Made by a program: the position numbers and the translations under genes. Shown here piece by piece: positions 28,723-38,242 of a stretch of 64,000 nucleotides of DNA. The notes beneath the pieces are model-generated. The model saw nothing but the letters and a program-made list of their open reading frames with translations, ran no database searches and was not told the DNA's origin. How positions within the stretch are numbered: the first letter of the stretch is position 1; each line of letters opens with the position of its first letter. The DNA comes from a bacterium D16-51 (lineage in GTDB: Bacteria > Bacillota > Clostridia > Lachnospirales > Lachnospiraceae), in assembly GCA_003612285.1 (NCBI GenBank), contig RAYE01000018.1, positions 1 to 64,000 on the forward strand, in the 5' to 3' direction.

Positions 28723-31590
28723 ATGTTAGATACAATAAAGGAACACATACGGAATTTTTTTGAGTCGCGTCTTTTGCCTGTCGCGGTATTGTTTATTATC
28801 CTTTTTTCTGTTTTAGTAAACAGAATGTTCCAGCTTCAGATTGCATCAACAGAGACATATGCAAGCGAGGCGGCAAAACGTACAGAACAAACAAGGGAAA
28901 TACGGGCATCCCGCGGCAATATTTACGATTGCAATGGAACATTGCTTGCTTATAATAAGCTTGCTTATAATGTTACCTATACGGCGAATGATATCACAGA
29001 CGATATGACCTCAGAAGAAAAAAATAAAGCGATCTATTATCTCCTTAAAATACTGGAACGGGAAGGCGATACCCTTTCTGTTGAATTTTATATTGAACTG
29101 GATAAAGGGAAACTTGCTTATACGGTAAGCGGCAATACTCTTTTACGCTTTAAGGCAGAAGCTTTTTCAACAACGGTAGAGAAACTGAACCAGAAACAGC
29201 GGGATATGACGGCAGAGGAGCTTTTTGATTTCCTGCGTTATGACGATGGTTCCAACAGCCCTAAGTTTACCATTGATAAAAAGGGGGAAGAAACCTATGA
29301 TACTGAAACGGCGCTGCAGATTATGGCAGTCCGTTATGCAATGTATATTAACCGCTTTAAAAAGTATCAGCCGATTATACTGGCGCAGGACGTAGATGAT
29401 AAAACAGTCGCAGCAATTAAGGAAAATAATAATGAGCTGCCGGGCATCAATATAGAAGAAGATGCGACACGCGTTTATAAAAAAAGCAAGTATTTTGCAC
29501 ATGTCCTTGGTTATACGGGTTCCGTTACAACAGAGCGGTTAGAAAAGCTCCGGGAAGAAAATCCAAATACCCCGTATACGACGTCTGATCAGATTGGCAT
29601 CTCCGGGATAGAAAGTTCTTTTGAGGAATATCTTTCCGGGGAAAAGGGAAGTGAAAAGCTGATGGTAAATGAAACATCTATGCGGATTGAAGATGTGGAG
29701 CGGGAAAAAGAACCGGTCGCCGGAAATGACCTGTATTTAACAATTGACGCTACACTGCAGGAAGAATGCTATAAGCTTCTGGAAGAACATATCGCCGGCA
29801 TATTAATTGCAAATATCAACAACAGTGACAGCGCTGGTTCCAGGGGGGAATCTGCCTCTCATATTAAAGTGCCGATTTATGATGTGTACAGTGCATTAAT
29901 TGAAAATAACATCATTAATGCTTCCCGCTTTACGGATGAAGATGCATCACGCTTAGAAAAGCAGACCTATCGGCAATATAAGGCAAAATCTAAAGAAATC
30001 AAACGAAATATGCGTAAGATTTTAGATGTAAACAGCACGAGGACAGCCAAAGACCTTTCAGATGCAATGGAAGAGTTTATAGATTATTTTTATAAAACTC
30101 TAAAAACAGAAAAAGTTATACTGATTGACGACGTAGACAGCTCCGACGCGACATTTCAAAAATTTGCATCAGATAAAATCAGCCTGAGCCAGTTTTTGCA
30201 GTATGCAATTTCCAAAGGCTGGGTAGATCTGGGTGTTTTAAATATCGGGGAACAGTATTTCAGCACGGAGGAAATTTATGACAAGCTGATTGACTATGGC
30301 ATGAAACTTTTGGATGATGATGTCAAATATCCCAAAATGATATATAGCTATTTAATCCATCAGCATGAACTTTCCGGAAGGGACGTCTGCCTGCTATTAT
30401 TTGACCAGGGCGATATTAAATATAATGCCGGGGAATATGAAAAACTAAAACTTGGGCTGATGTCGCCATATTCATTTATTATCAAAAAAATCAGGAATCT
30501 GGAGATTACGCCAGGAGAACTTGGCCTGGAGCCATGTTCAGGTTCTCTGGTGATTACAGACGTCAACACGGGTGAAGTCAAAGCGATGGTTAGCTATCCT
30601 AGCTATGATAACAATAAAATGGCAAACCAGGTAGACTCTGAGTATTTTAACAATTACCTGACACAGGCTTCTTCTTCACCGCTTTTAAACCGCCCTGTGC
30701 AGGAAAAGCTGGCGCCTGGTTCCACCTTTAAAATTGTTTCTTCTGTGGCAGGCTTGGAAGAAGGGATCATTTCGCCAAGTACGGTTATTTATGACCATGT
30801 AAAATTTGATGAAATCGGCCCTCCTTCCCCAAAATGCTGGAAAAGGAGCGGCCATGGGAACTTGCGTGTTGCAACGGCAATTGAAGCGTCCTGTAACTAT
30901 TTTTATTATACCATTGGTTTTGAGATGGGATATGGGAAACCAAACCCAAATGGCTATGTAAATGATGCGAAAGGGCTGGCCCGTTTGAAAAAATATGCCG
31001 ATATGTTTGGCCTGACAGATACCTCTGGTGTAGAGGTTGCAGAGTCAAAGCCCCAGTTTTCTAAGACAGATATTGTCCGTGCTGCCATTGGGCAGGCAAC
31101 CCATGCCTATACGCCTGTCCAGCTTTCCCGTTATGTAACAACAGTTGCCAATAATGGGACATGTTACAACTTAACATTGATTGACAGGATAGAAGATGTG
31201 GATGGGAAAGTGATATTAAAGAATAAAGCAACTGTTCGCAATAAAGTAGAACTTGCATCTAGTACATGGAATAATATCCATGAAGGGATGTTCCGTGTAA
31301 CAAATAGTTCTGGAAGTTCTACCGCCACTATGTTTGCAGGGTTAAAAAAGAAGGTAGCAGGAAAAACAGGTACCGCCCAGTTAAATCCGTACCACGCAAA
31401 CCATGCAGAATTTATTTCCTATGCGCCGTATAACGATCCGGAGATTTCTGTAACTTGTGTCATCCCAAACGGCTATGCGTCTTCCAATGCCGCACAGACA
31501 GCAAGGGATGTTTATAAATACTATTTTGGAAAGAAAAAAGTATCTGGCAAGGTTAAAATGCCAGAATCCAGCGTAAACCAGATGGATTAA
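28723..31590 (+). CDS. mrdA: Penicillin-binding protein 2, elongasome transpeptidase, with large insertion
   Basis: 955 residues against 600-700 in most bacteria. N-terminal membrane helix (about 18-35), dimerisation domain with TREIRASRGNIYDCNGTLLAYN, then DLYLTIDATLQEECY at about 337. A roughly 250-residue lysine-rich insertion follows (about 360-600) before the domain resumes at GSLVITDVNTGEVKAMVSYPSYDNN. Active site: Ser667-Lys670 (STFK), S723-C-N725, and KTG 881-883. The partner glycosyltransferase RodA is encoded five genes downstream (33504). The large insertion is inside the catalytic part. Confidence 0.94.
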   Translation: MLDTIKEHIRNFFESRLLPVAVLFIILFSVLVNRMFQLQIASTETYASEAAKRTEQTREIRASRGNIYDCNGTLLAYNKLAYNVTYTANDITDDMTSEEKNKAIYYLLKILEREGDTLSVEFYIELDKGKLAYTVSGNTLLRFKAEAFSTTVEKLNQKQRDMTAEELFDFLRYDDGSNSPKFTIDKKGEETYDTETALQIMAVRYAMYINRFKKYQPIILAQDVDDKTVAAIKENNNELPGINIEEDATRVYKKSKYFAHVLGYTGSVTTERLEKLREENPNTPYTTSDQIGISGIESSFEEYLSGEKGSEKLMVNETSMRIEDVEREKEPVAGNDLYLTIDATLQEECYKLLEEHIAGILIANINNSDSAGSRGESASHIKVPIYDVYSALIENNIINASRFTDEDASRLEKQTYRQYKAKSKEIKRNMRKILDVNSTRTAKDLSDAMEEFIDYFYKTLKTEKVILIDDVDSSDATFQKFASDKISLSQFLQYAISKGWVDLGVLNIGEQYFSTEEIYDKLIDYGMKLLDDDVKYPKMIYSYLIHQHELSGRDVCLLLFDQGDIKYNAGEYEKLKLGLMSPYSFIIKKIRNLEITPGELGLEPCSGSLVITDVNTGEVKAMVSYPSYDNNKMANQVDSEYFNNYLTQASSSPLLNRPVQEKLAPGSTFKIVSSVAGLEEGIISPSTVIYDHVKFDEIGPPSPKCWKRSGHGNLRVATAIEASCNYFYYTIGFEMGYGKPNPNGYVNDAKGLARLKKYADMFGLTDTSGVEVAESKPQFSKTDIVRAAIGQATHAYTPVQLSRYVTTVANNGTCYNLTLIDRIEDVDGKVILKNKATVRNKVELASSTWNNIHEGMFRVTNSSGSSTATMFAGLKKKVAGKTGTAQLNPYHANHAEFISYAPYNDPEISVTCVIPNGYASSNAAQTARDVYKYYFGKKKVSGKVKMPESSVNQMD

Positions 31591-31653
31591 TGTTACTGTC
31601 CATAAATTGGCCGGTAACGAAGTCTTGTGAATAACATACAGATTGGAGGGAAC

Positions 31654-32319
31654 ATGGACAATACCGTAGTAATTAAAGGAACAAAATCAGGAATTATTCT
31701 TGTTTTAGATTCTGATACAGAATATGATAAATTAAAAGAAGCCGTTGCCTCTAAATTTAAAGAGTCGGCAGCATTTTTAGGCAAAGCACAAAAGGCAGTT
31801 GCATTTCAGGGAAGGGAACTTACAGAAGAACAAAAACTGGAGATGATCGATATTATCCATCAGAACTGCCAGTTATCCATTGTCTGCATTATGGAACAGG
31901 ATGAAAGGCTGGAACATTCTTTCCGGCAGACAATAGAAAAGAACCTGATTCACCAGGATTACAACACAGGCCAGTTTTTTAAAGGAAACCTGCGTTCCGG
32001 CCAGGTACTTGACGTAGAGACAAGCATTATTATTATTGGCGATGTAAAACCGGGCGCTAAAGTAATTTCAAAGGGAAACGTTATTATACTTGGTTCTTTA
32101 AAGGGAAATGTCTATGCGGGTTCTTCTGGGAACCAAAATGCTTTTGTTGTCGCACTTGATATGGATCCAATGCAGATCCGTATTGCCGATACTATTGCAC
32201 GTTCCCCTGACAAGCCAAAGAAAAAAGGAGCCCCGATTACAAAAATAGCATTTTGGGAAGATGGAAATATTTATATAGAACCTCTGGATAAAGATGTCAT
32301 GAGTGACATTCGGTTGTAG
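31654..32319 (+). CDS. minC: Septum site-determining protein MinC
   Basis: 221 residues. N-terminal FtsZ-inhibiting domain (VIKGTKSGIILVLDSDTEYDK) and C-terminal beta-helix domain that dimerises and binds MinD (GNLRSGQVLDVETSIIIIGDVKPGAKVISKGNVIILGSLKGNVYAG). Start 31654 is chosen because ATTGGAGGG is 3-4 nt further upstream than the ATG requires; an in-frame GTG at 31627 would add nine residues over the ribosome site. Confidence 0.95.
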   Translation: MDNTVVIKGTKSGIILVLDSDTEYDKLKEAVASKFKESAAFLGKAQKAVAFQGRELTEEQKLEMIDIIHQNCQLSIVCIMEQDERLEHSFRQTIEKNLIHQDYNTGQFFKGNLRSGQVLDVETSIIIIGDVKPGAKVISKGNVIILGSLKGNVYAGSSGNQNAFVVALDMDPMQIRIADTIARSPDKPKKKGAPITKIAFWEDGNIYIEPLDKDVMSDIRL

Positions 32320-32384
32320 ATTTTTTTTCACATTTTTGGTAATATATAAAACAAACAGATTATTCATTTAGGAGGAATAAAATT

Positions 32385-33173
32385 ATGGGAGAAGTGATAG
32401 TTGTTACATCTGGAAAGGGAGGCGTCGGCAAGACAACAACAACGGCGAATGTAGGAACCGGGCTTGCAATGCTTGGGAAAAAGGTTGTGCTGATTGATAC
32501 TGATATAGGACTCCGCAACCTGGATGTTGTAATGGGATTAGAAAACCGTATTGTATATAACTTAGTAGATGTTGTTGAGAATAACTGCCGTATTAAGCAG
32601 GCCCTGATTAAAGACAAACGCTATCCGAACCTCTATCTTCTGCCATCTGCCCAGACAAAGGACAAGTCTGCGGTCAGCCCGGAACAGATGAAGAAACTGG
32701 CAGGTGAATTAAGGGAAGAGTTTGATTACATATTACTGGACTGTCCGGCGGGAATTGAGCAGGGCTTTAAAAATGCAATTGCCGGTGCAGACCGCGCGCT
32801 TGTTGTGACAACACCGGAAGTTTCCGCTGTCCGTGATGCAGACCGTATTATCGGGCTTTTGGAGGCAAATGAAATCAGCCGTACACATCTGATTGTAAAC
32901 CGCCTCCGCACTGACATGGTGAAGGAAGGAAACATGATGTCCAGTGATGATGTTGTTGAGATTCTTGCAATCGACTTAATCGGCGTTGTCCCTGATGATG
33001 AACAGATTGTTATCTCTACAAATAATGGGGAACCTTTAGTTGGTTCAGAGGCCAAAGCCGGCCAGGCATATATGAACATCTGTAAACGTGTGTTAGGAGA
33101 AGAAGTACCATATCTGGATTTGGAGGAAACAACCAGCTTCTTTAAAAAATTTGCTGCAATTTTTAAAAAATAG
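32385..33173 (+). CDS. minD: Septum site-determining ATPase MinD
   Basis: 262 residues. Deviant Walker A TSGKGGVGKTTTTAN, DTDIGLRNLDVVMGLENRIVYNLVD, LDCPAGIEQGF (Walker B) and a C-terminal amphipathic membrane helix (TSFFKKFAAIFKK). Holds MinC at the membrane. GGAGG lies 9 nt upstream. Confidence 0.97.
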   Translation: MGEVIVVTSGKGGVGKTTTTANVGTGLAMLGKKVVLIDTDIGLRNLDVVMGLENRIVYNLVDVVENNCRIKQALIKDKRYPNLYLLPSAQTKDKSAVSPEQMKKLAGELREEFDYILLDCPAGIEQGFKNAIAGADRALVVTTPEVSAVRDADRIIGLLEANEISRTHLIVNRLRTDMVKEGNMMSSDDVVEILAIDLIGVVPDDEQIVISTNNGEPLVGSEAKAGQAYMNICKRVLGEEVPYLDLEETTSFFKKFAAIFKK

Positions 33174-33200
33174 TTACTTTATACAGAAATGGAGACGAGT

Positions 33201-33491
33201 ATGAGCTTTTTATCAAACTTTTTTAAAAGTTCTGAAAGCAGCAGCGATATTGCCAAAAACCGGTTAAAGGTGGCAATCACTTCCGACCGCGCTGTTTGTT
33301 CGCCGGAACTTATGGAACAGATGAAAAATGATATTATAGACGTAATATCAAAATACCTTGATATTGATACAGACGGCCTGGATATCAAAGTCACAAAGAC
33401 AGAACTGGATGACTCGTCTGGTACGGTCAATGCATTGCTTGCCAATATTCCGATTAAGGAGGACTCCAGGAATTTCAGGAGAAGAATTTAA
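33201..33491 (+). CDS. minE: Cell division topological specificity factor MinE
   Basis: 96 residues. Membrane-binding N-terminus MSFLSNFFKSS, MinD-stimulating helix KNRLKVAITSDRA and dimer domain MKNDIIDVISKYLDID. Drives Min oscillation. Start 33201 preferred over ATG 33189 because GGAGACGAG precedes it and MSFL fits the family. A full MinCDE set implies a pole-to-pole oscillating system together with DivIVA (40741). Confidence 0.95.
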   Translation: MSFLSNFFKSSESSSDIAKNRLKVAITSDRAVCSPELMEQMKNDIIDVISKYLDIDTDGLDIKVTKTELDDSSGTVNALLANIPIKEDSRNFRRRI

Positions 33492-33503
33492 CGAAGGTGG
33501 AAT

Positions 33504-34739
33504 ATGATTAATAAAATTAAACAGTATGACTGGAAAAAATATAATTATTCATTATTGATTGCTGTAATCATTCTCTGTCTCATAAGCGCCTTTACTGTAA
33601 AGCTTGCCGGCGGGGAGGAATCCGGCGCGTCTTATATGAAAGGGCAGCTTATGGGAATGTTTCTGGGAATTATTATTGTAGCATTCCTTTCTATGTTTGA
33701 TTATCATTTTATCTGTAAATTTGTGGGTGTATACTATGTTGCAGGGATTCTTATGACTGCTGCGACGCGTTCCCCGATTGGTACGGATAACCATACATCG
33801 GCATGGCGCTGGATTCGGTTAGGCCCGATTACATTCCAGCCCTCCGAGCTTTTAAAAGTCATACTGATTCTTACGCTGGCTGTTGTTTTTGTTAAGCTTA
33901 GCAGCAGGCTGAACCGCTGGAGCACGCTTGCTATTATTTTTGCCCTTACCATTGTACCAGTTATGCTGATTTTATCACAGCCAGATTTGTCTTCCAGTTT
34001 GGTTGTCCTGTTTATTATGGTAATCATGGTAGTAGTTGCCGGAGTCAGTTACCGGCTTCTGTTTCCTATTATTGCGCTTGGGCTGCCAGTTGGAGTTGTG
34101 CTCTTCTGGTATATCCAGCAGCCATATAATATTCTGTTAAAAGCGAATATTTTGAAGGATTACCATTACAAACGTATTATGGCGTGGCTTTATCCGGATA
34201 AATGGGATCCGACAGGTGATTTTAATTACCAGCAGAACCGTTCCATCCGGGCAATTGCATCCGGACAGCTCTCAGGTAAATATCTTCAGGATGGAGGCAC
34301 GCAGGCAGGGCAGTCCAGGGCATACCATGCTGTCGGCGTCAATGAAAGTGATTTTATCTGGTCAGTAATTGGGGAGGAATTTGGCTTTTTAGGATGCTGC
34401 ATGATCTTGCTTTTGTTTGCATTTGTTATTTTTAAATGCTTTATGGCAGCAAAAAAGTCACAGGATTATCTGGGGAAACTAATTGCTGCAGGTGTGGCTT
34501 CTATGTATATGTTTCAGGTATTTACGAATATTTGTGTGGTGACGCTCCTTCTTCCAAATACAGGGCTTCCGCTTCCATTTATCAGTAATGGGTTAAGTTC
34601 CATGATTTCATCTATGATTGGGATTGGACTGGTTATGAATATTGGAATCCAGCCTGCGAAATCAAGCAAAGGCTTTTCGATGCGGAATATGTATGGAAAT
34701 GGGCCGTCTTCGGAAATTGATCTGGATTTAGAACTATAA
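33504..34739 (+). CDS. rodA: Peptidoglycan glycosyltransferase RodA (SEDS family)
   Basis: 411 residues with about ten membrane helices. SEDS hallmarks: AWRWIRLGPITFQPSELLKV, LILSQPDLSSSLV (catalytic-type Asp), DPTGDFNYQQNRSIRAIASG, SDFIWSVIGEEFGF and LLPNTGLPLPFISNGLSSM. Polymerises glycan strands with PBP2. AAGGTGG is upstream; 12 bp after minE. Confidence 0.95.
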   Translation: MINKIKQYDWKKYNYSLLIAVIILCLISAFTVKLAGGEESGASYMKGQLMGMFLGIIIVAFLSMFDYHFICKFVGVYYVAGILMTAATRSPIGTDNHTSAWRWIRLGPITFQPSELLKVILILTLAVVFVKLSSRLNRWSTLAIIFALTIVPVMLILSQPDLSSSLVVLFIMVIMVVVAGVSYRLLFPIIALGLPVGVVLFWYIQQPYNILLKANILKDYHYKRIMAWLYPDKWDPTGDFNYQQNRSIRAIASGQLSGKYLQDGGTQAGQSRAYHAVGVNESDFIWSVIGEEFGFLGCCMILLLFAFVIFKCFMAAKKSQDYLGKLIAAGVASMYMFQVFTNICVVTLLLPNTGLPLPFISNGLSSMISSMIGIGLVMNIGIQPAKSSKGFSMRNMYGNGPSSEIDLDLEL

Positions 34740-34758
34740 TTCTTATTCGTTTTTATGT

Positions 34759-34874
34759 GATAGGAAATTGCGCCGATTTGAGTGTGAAGAACGCTGGTTT
34801 TGCGTTCTTCTTAGGTGCGATAGCAGCCTTGCCTGGCGAGGTGTTTTTGAGCCTGGAAGGCTTCGCACCTTTTT
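34759..34874 (+). repeat. Double-hairpin interspersed repeat, copy 3 (likely rodA terminator)
   Basis: Same unit as at 17712: GAAGAACGC/GCGTTCTTC hairpin, AGGTGCGA/TCGCACCT outer stem, then TTTTT. It begins 20 bp after the rodA stop and would terminate the mre-min-rodA transcript. Confidence 0.75.
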
Positions 34875-34904
34875 ATGGGGCTGTAAAGAAAGGGGACTAG
34901 GTAT

Positions 34905-35327
34905 ATGAATATTGGGTTAATTGCACACGATGCGAAAAAAATATTGATGCAGAATTTTGCAATCGCATACAGGGGGATTTTAAGTAAGCATGATATTTAT
35001 GCAACTGGTACGACAGGCCGGTTAATTGAAGAAGTAACAAATTTAAGCGTGCATAAATATCTGGCTGGCCATCTTGGAGGGGAACAGCAGCTTGCTTCAC
35101 AGATTGAGCATAACCAGCTTGATATGGTTTTCTTTTTAAGAGACCCGCTTTCGCCAAAATCGCATGAGCCAGATGTAACGAATGTGATCCACCTATGTGA
35201 TATGTATAATATTCCATTTGCAACAAACCTGGCTACTGCAGAACTTCTAATCAAGGCATTAGACCGCGGTGATTTGGAATGGCGCGAAATATTAAAAAAA
35301 GAAGGAAACGACGAGAATGGATTTTAA
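34905..35327 (+). CDS. mgsA: Methylglyoxal synthase
   Basis: 140 residues. Turns dihydroxyacetone phosphate into methylglyoxal and phosphate, a relief valve for sugar phosphates. NIGLIAHDAKK, YATGTTGRLI, LAGHLGGEQQLA and FFLRDPLSPKSHEPD contain the phosphate-binding and catalytic Asp/His residues. AAAGGGGAC lies upstream of ATG. Its end overlaps the next gene by 11 bp. Confidence 0.96.
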   Translation: MNIGLIAHDAKKILMQNFAIAYRGILSKHDIYATGTTGRLIEEVTNLSVHKYLAGHLGGEQQLASQIEHNQLDMVFFLRDPLSPKSHEPDVTNVIHLCDMYNIPFATNLATAELLIKALDRGDLEWREILKKEGNDENGF

Positions 35328-36321
35328 TTCAAAAAGAACTGGCAGATGCATGGCAGTATTCCTTTTATGCCTGATTATGACAGGCTGTGGCGCAAAGAAA
35401 AATGAGCTGTTGGAGTACCGGGTTGATATCCCGGAGGTTGGAACATCACCATTTGTAGATAATGCTGCCGTAACGCAGGACTATCTTTCGGATGGCATCT
35501 GCGTTATCCAAGAAACTGAACAGACTAAAAATCAGGACAGCATAATGGGTGCAAAAGCGTCTATTATGATTAATGATACAGATAGTAAGATGTTGTATTC
35601 CAACAACATTTATAAAAAGATTTATCCAGCAAGCATTACGAAAATTGTAACTGCCCTTGTTGTTTTTAAATATGGAAACCTTGAAGATAAAGTTACGGTC
35701 AGTTATAATGCGTCCCATATTACCGAATATGGGGCAAAGCTTTGCGGGTTTGAAGAAGGCGATAAAATTGTGCTCAGAGATTTGTTGTCTTCCTTTCTGG
35801 TCCACTCTGGCAATGATGCGGGAATTGCAATTGCAGAGCATATTTCAGGCAATGAGAAAGCATTTGCAAAATTGATGAACCGGGAAATGAAAAATCTCGG
35901 CGCAGTCCATTCCCATTTTGTTAATTCTCACGGCCTGCATCATAAAAAACATTATACCACAGCATATGATCTGTATCTGGTTTTTCATGAACTTGCAAAA
36001 AACCAGACGTTTTTAGATATCATAAACCAGCCTTCGTATACAGCCAAATTCAGGGGAAAAGATAAAAAAAAGAAACAATTATCTTTTACTTCCACAGACC
36101 GCTATCTGATAGGAAGGGCCAAAGCGCCAGAGGGGATTACGGTAATCGGCGGGAAAACAGGGACTACACTAAAAGCAGGTTCCTGCCTGATCCTGTATTC
36201 ACAGGGGAAAAATGATACCCATTATATCTCTGCCGTATTAAAAGCAGAGAGCGGGGATGATTTATATGTGCAGATGAACCATCTGCTGGAATATGCACAA
36301 AAGGATAGTACAAAAGAATAA
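35317..36321 (+). CDS. D-alanyl-D-alanine carboxypeptidase, lipoprotein (peptidase S11)
   Basis: 334 residues. Trims the terminal D-Ala of peptidoglycan stem peptides. The N-terminus is a lipoprotein signal, FLLCLIMTGCGAKK with lipobox cysteine at about residue 24. Active site: PASITKIVTALV (S-x-x-K), HSGNDAGIAIAEH (S-G-N) and VIGGKTGTTLKAG (K-T-G). No C-terminal membrane anchor is needed given the lipid. Translationally coupled to mgsA by overlap. Confidence 0.92.
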   Translation: MDFNSKRTGRCMAVFLLCLIMTGCGAKKNELLEYRVDIPEVGTSPFVDNAAVTQDYLSDGICVIQETEQTKNQDSIMGAKASIMINDTDSKMLYSNNIYKKIYPASITKIVTALVVFKYGNLEDKVTVSYNASHITEYGAKLCGFEEGDKIVLRDLLSSFLVHSGNDAGIAIAEHISGNEKAFAKLMNREMKNLGAVHSHFVNSHGLHHKKHYTTAYDLYLVFHELAKNQTFLDIINQPSYTAKFRGKDKKKKQLSFTSTDRYLIGRAKAPEGITVIGGKTGTTLKAGSCLILYSQGKNDTHYISAVLKAESGDDLYVQMNHLLEYAQKDSTKE

Positions 36322-36353
36322 AGGGCACCGCCTGCGCTGGTGCCCTTTGTTTC
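36321..36353 (+). terminator. Terminator after the carboxypeptidase gene
   Basis: AAAGGGCACC and GGTGCCCTTT pair around a 9-nt loop; TTGTTT follows. The stem starts at the stop codon. Confidence 0.85.
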
Positions 36354-36384
36354 CAGTTTTTTGCCGCTGCCGCCTTTTACAGGC

Positions 36385-36588
36385 TTAGCTGCTGATGCTC
36401 CTGATTCTTCCGTAATAACTGATTGCATACAATCCGCTTAACCCGACAACTGCATAGATAATGCGGGAGAGGATTGTCATATCTCCAAAGAGCATACGAA
36501 CTAAATCAAATTGCAGAAAGCCGATAAGCCCCCAGTTAATCGCACCTATTATTACAAGAGCCAGTAGTACATAATCTAATGTTTTCAT
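36385..36588 (-). CDS. DUF378 family small membrane protein
   Basis: 67 residues with two membrane helices. MKTLDYVLLALVIIGAINWGL, FLQFDLVRMLFG and ILSRIIYAVVGLSGLYAI match the DUF378 pattern (INWGLIG). Function unknown. GGAGGGATTCCT precedes ATG. Single gene, divergent from the next. Confidence 0.85.
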   Translation of the reverse strand: MKTLDYVLLALVIIGAINWGLIGFLQFDLVRMLFGDMTILSRIIYAVVGLSGLYAISYYGRIRSISS

Positions 36589-36689
36589 AGGAATCCCTCC
36601 AATTATGGTTTTATATGTTGCTGTTTGTAAAGTAGTTTCTCTCGGTTATATAAAAAATATTCATTTTTCATAAAATTTTTGTGAATCCG

Positions 36690-36718
36690 TTGTAGGATTT
36701 TTATGATAGCGTTATAAT
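36690..36718 (+). promoter_or_regulatory. Promoter of the HlyD-like gene and division cluster
   Basis: TTGTAG (36690-36695), 17-nt spacer, TATAAT (36713-36718). First strong promoter before the HlyD-yggS-sepF-yggT-ylmH-divIVA-lspA-rluD run. Confidence 0.65.
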
Positions 36719-36790
36719 AGGAGAGAGTATCTGACAAAGTTGTTTGCAATGGAATTTACAGGAATTTTTAACCAGGAAAGGAGACAGAAA

Positions 36791-38200
36791 ATGAGCCGTA
36801 AGAAAAGCCGGAAAGTTGTTAAGATGAAACGGCGCCAGTCTTATTTTATGGGGATTTTCCTCTGTGTCTTTGCTATTTATCTGGTTGTGCTTTTTGTCCA
36901 ATCCCTTACAAAGGAACATGTTTCTATTTATGAAGTGACGCAAAAACAGCTTGCAGACAACGAAAATCTTCGTGGGATTATTCTACGTGATGAAGAATTG
37001 GTTACTACGAACCAGGCTGGTTACCTTAATTATTATGTAGGGGAAGGTTCCAGACTGGCGACAACTTCAACTGTATACTCCATTAATGAAAACGGAAGCG
37101 CCGCTCAGGAAGCAGAGGCTGTTGATACTGCAGATGTTACCTTATCAGAAGAAGACACACAAAGCATCCGCAATAATATTTCAAGTTTTCGGAATAATTT
37201 CAGTTTATCTGATTATAGCGGCATTGTAAATTTCCGTTATAATGTGGAAAATACCCTGTTAGATCTATCTGATGTCAACCTTTCTAAAAATCTAAATAAA
37301 ATGAAAAAAGCTTCTGGCTCAGATGCTTCTTTTAAACTGGTAAAGGCGAAGCAGACGGGTATTATTTCATTTTCTTCAGATGGGCTTGAAGATTTGCAGA
37401 TTGACCAGATCACACCAGAGCATTTTAAGGAAATGACAGATGAATGGAAGCAGCTCCGCACGGGAAATTCCATTGATGCAGGAAGTCCTGTTTACCGTGT
37501 AATTAAAAGTGAGAAATGGTCTGTTGTAGTGGCTTTATCTCTGGAACAATACAAAAAACTTTCAGAGACAGAAACGGTTACCGTAAGAATAAAAAAAGAT
37601 AATACAGTGCTTACACCAACCATACGCACATTTACTTCTTCAGGGAATTATTATGCAAATCTTATTTTTGACAAATATATGATACACTATATGAATAACC
37701 GATACCTGGATATTGAACTCCAGTTTAATAATACTGCTGGACTGAAAATTCCAGTATCTTCTATTGTAAAGAAAAATTGTTATGTAATTCCTGAAGAATA
37801 TATTACAGAAGGAAATGGAACGTCTACAAGCAGCAAAAAAGGGGTTGCTGCCATTACTTATGATAAATCCGGGCAGGAGCAGATTAAATTCCTTTCTGCT
37901 GAAATTTATTGGAAGGATGAGGATGGAAATGCATATATAGACGCTAACCTGTTTCCAGCAGGGACTTCCATTTTAAAAGAAAACGATAAAAAAGGAAAAA
38001 AATTGCAAGTTACAAAGATTGCAGAACTGGAAGGCGTTTATAATTGTAATCTGGGATATTGCCGGTTCCGTTATATCCATAAGCTTTATGAAAACCAGGA
38101 ATATGCAATTATAGAAAATGGCAATTCATATAGTTTAGCTACATTTGACCATATAATATTGAATTCAGATGTGATTAATGAAAACGATATTATATATTAA
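36791..38200 (+). CDS. HlyD-like membrane-anchored protein at the sepF cluster
   Basis: 469 residues. Basic N-terminus (MSRKKSRKVVKMKRRQ), one membrane helix (about 20-40, GIFLCVFAIYLVVLFVQSL), then a large extracytoplasmic domain starting with LRGIILRDEELVTTNQAGYLNYYVGEGSRL, a barrel-sandwich (lipoyl-like) fold as in HlyD adaptors, with a helical insert (about 115-190). No exporter genes are nearby; its position before yggS-sepF, common in Clostridia, suggests an envelope or division role, which is inference. GGAG precedes ATG 36791. Confidence 0.7.
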   Translation: MSRKKSRKVVKMKRRQSYFMGIFLCVFAIYLVVLFVQSLTKEHVSIYEVTQKQLADNENLRGIILRDEELVTTNQAGYLNYYVGEGSRLATTSTVYSINENGSAAQEAEAVDTADVTLSEEDTQSIRNNISSFRNNFSLSDYSGIVNFRYNVENTLLDLSDVNLSKNLNKMKKASGSDASFKLVKAKQTGIISFSSDGLEDLQIDQITPEHFKEMTDEWKQLRTGNSIDAGSPVYRVIKSEKWSVVVALSLEQYKKLSETETVTVRIKKDNTVLTPTIRTFTSSGNYYANLIFDKYMIHYMNNRYLDIELQFNNTAGLKIPVSSIVKKNCYVIPEEYITEGNGTSTSSKKGVAAITYDKSGQEQIKFLSAEIYWKDEDGNAYIDANLFPAGTSILKENDKKGKKLQVTKIAELEGVYNCNLGYCRFRYIHKLYENQEYAIIENGNSYSLATFDHIILNSDVINENDIIY

Positions 38201-38242
38201 TAGTAAAGGAACCGTTTTACCATACATAAGGAGGTGCAGGGC

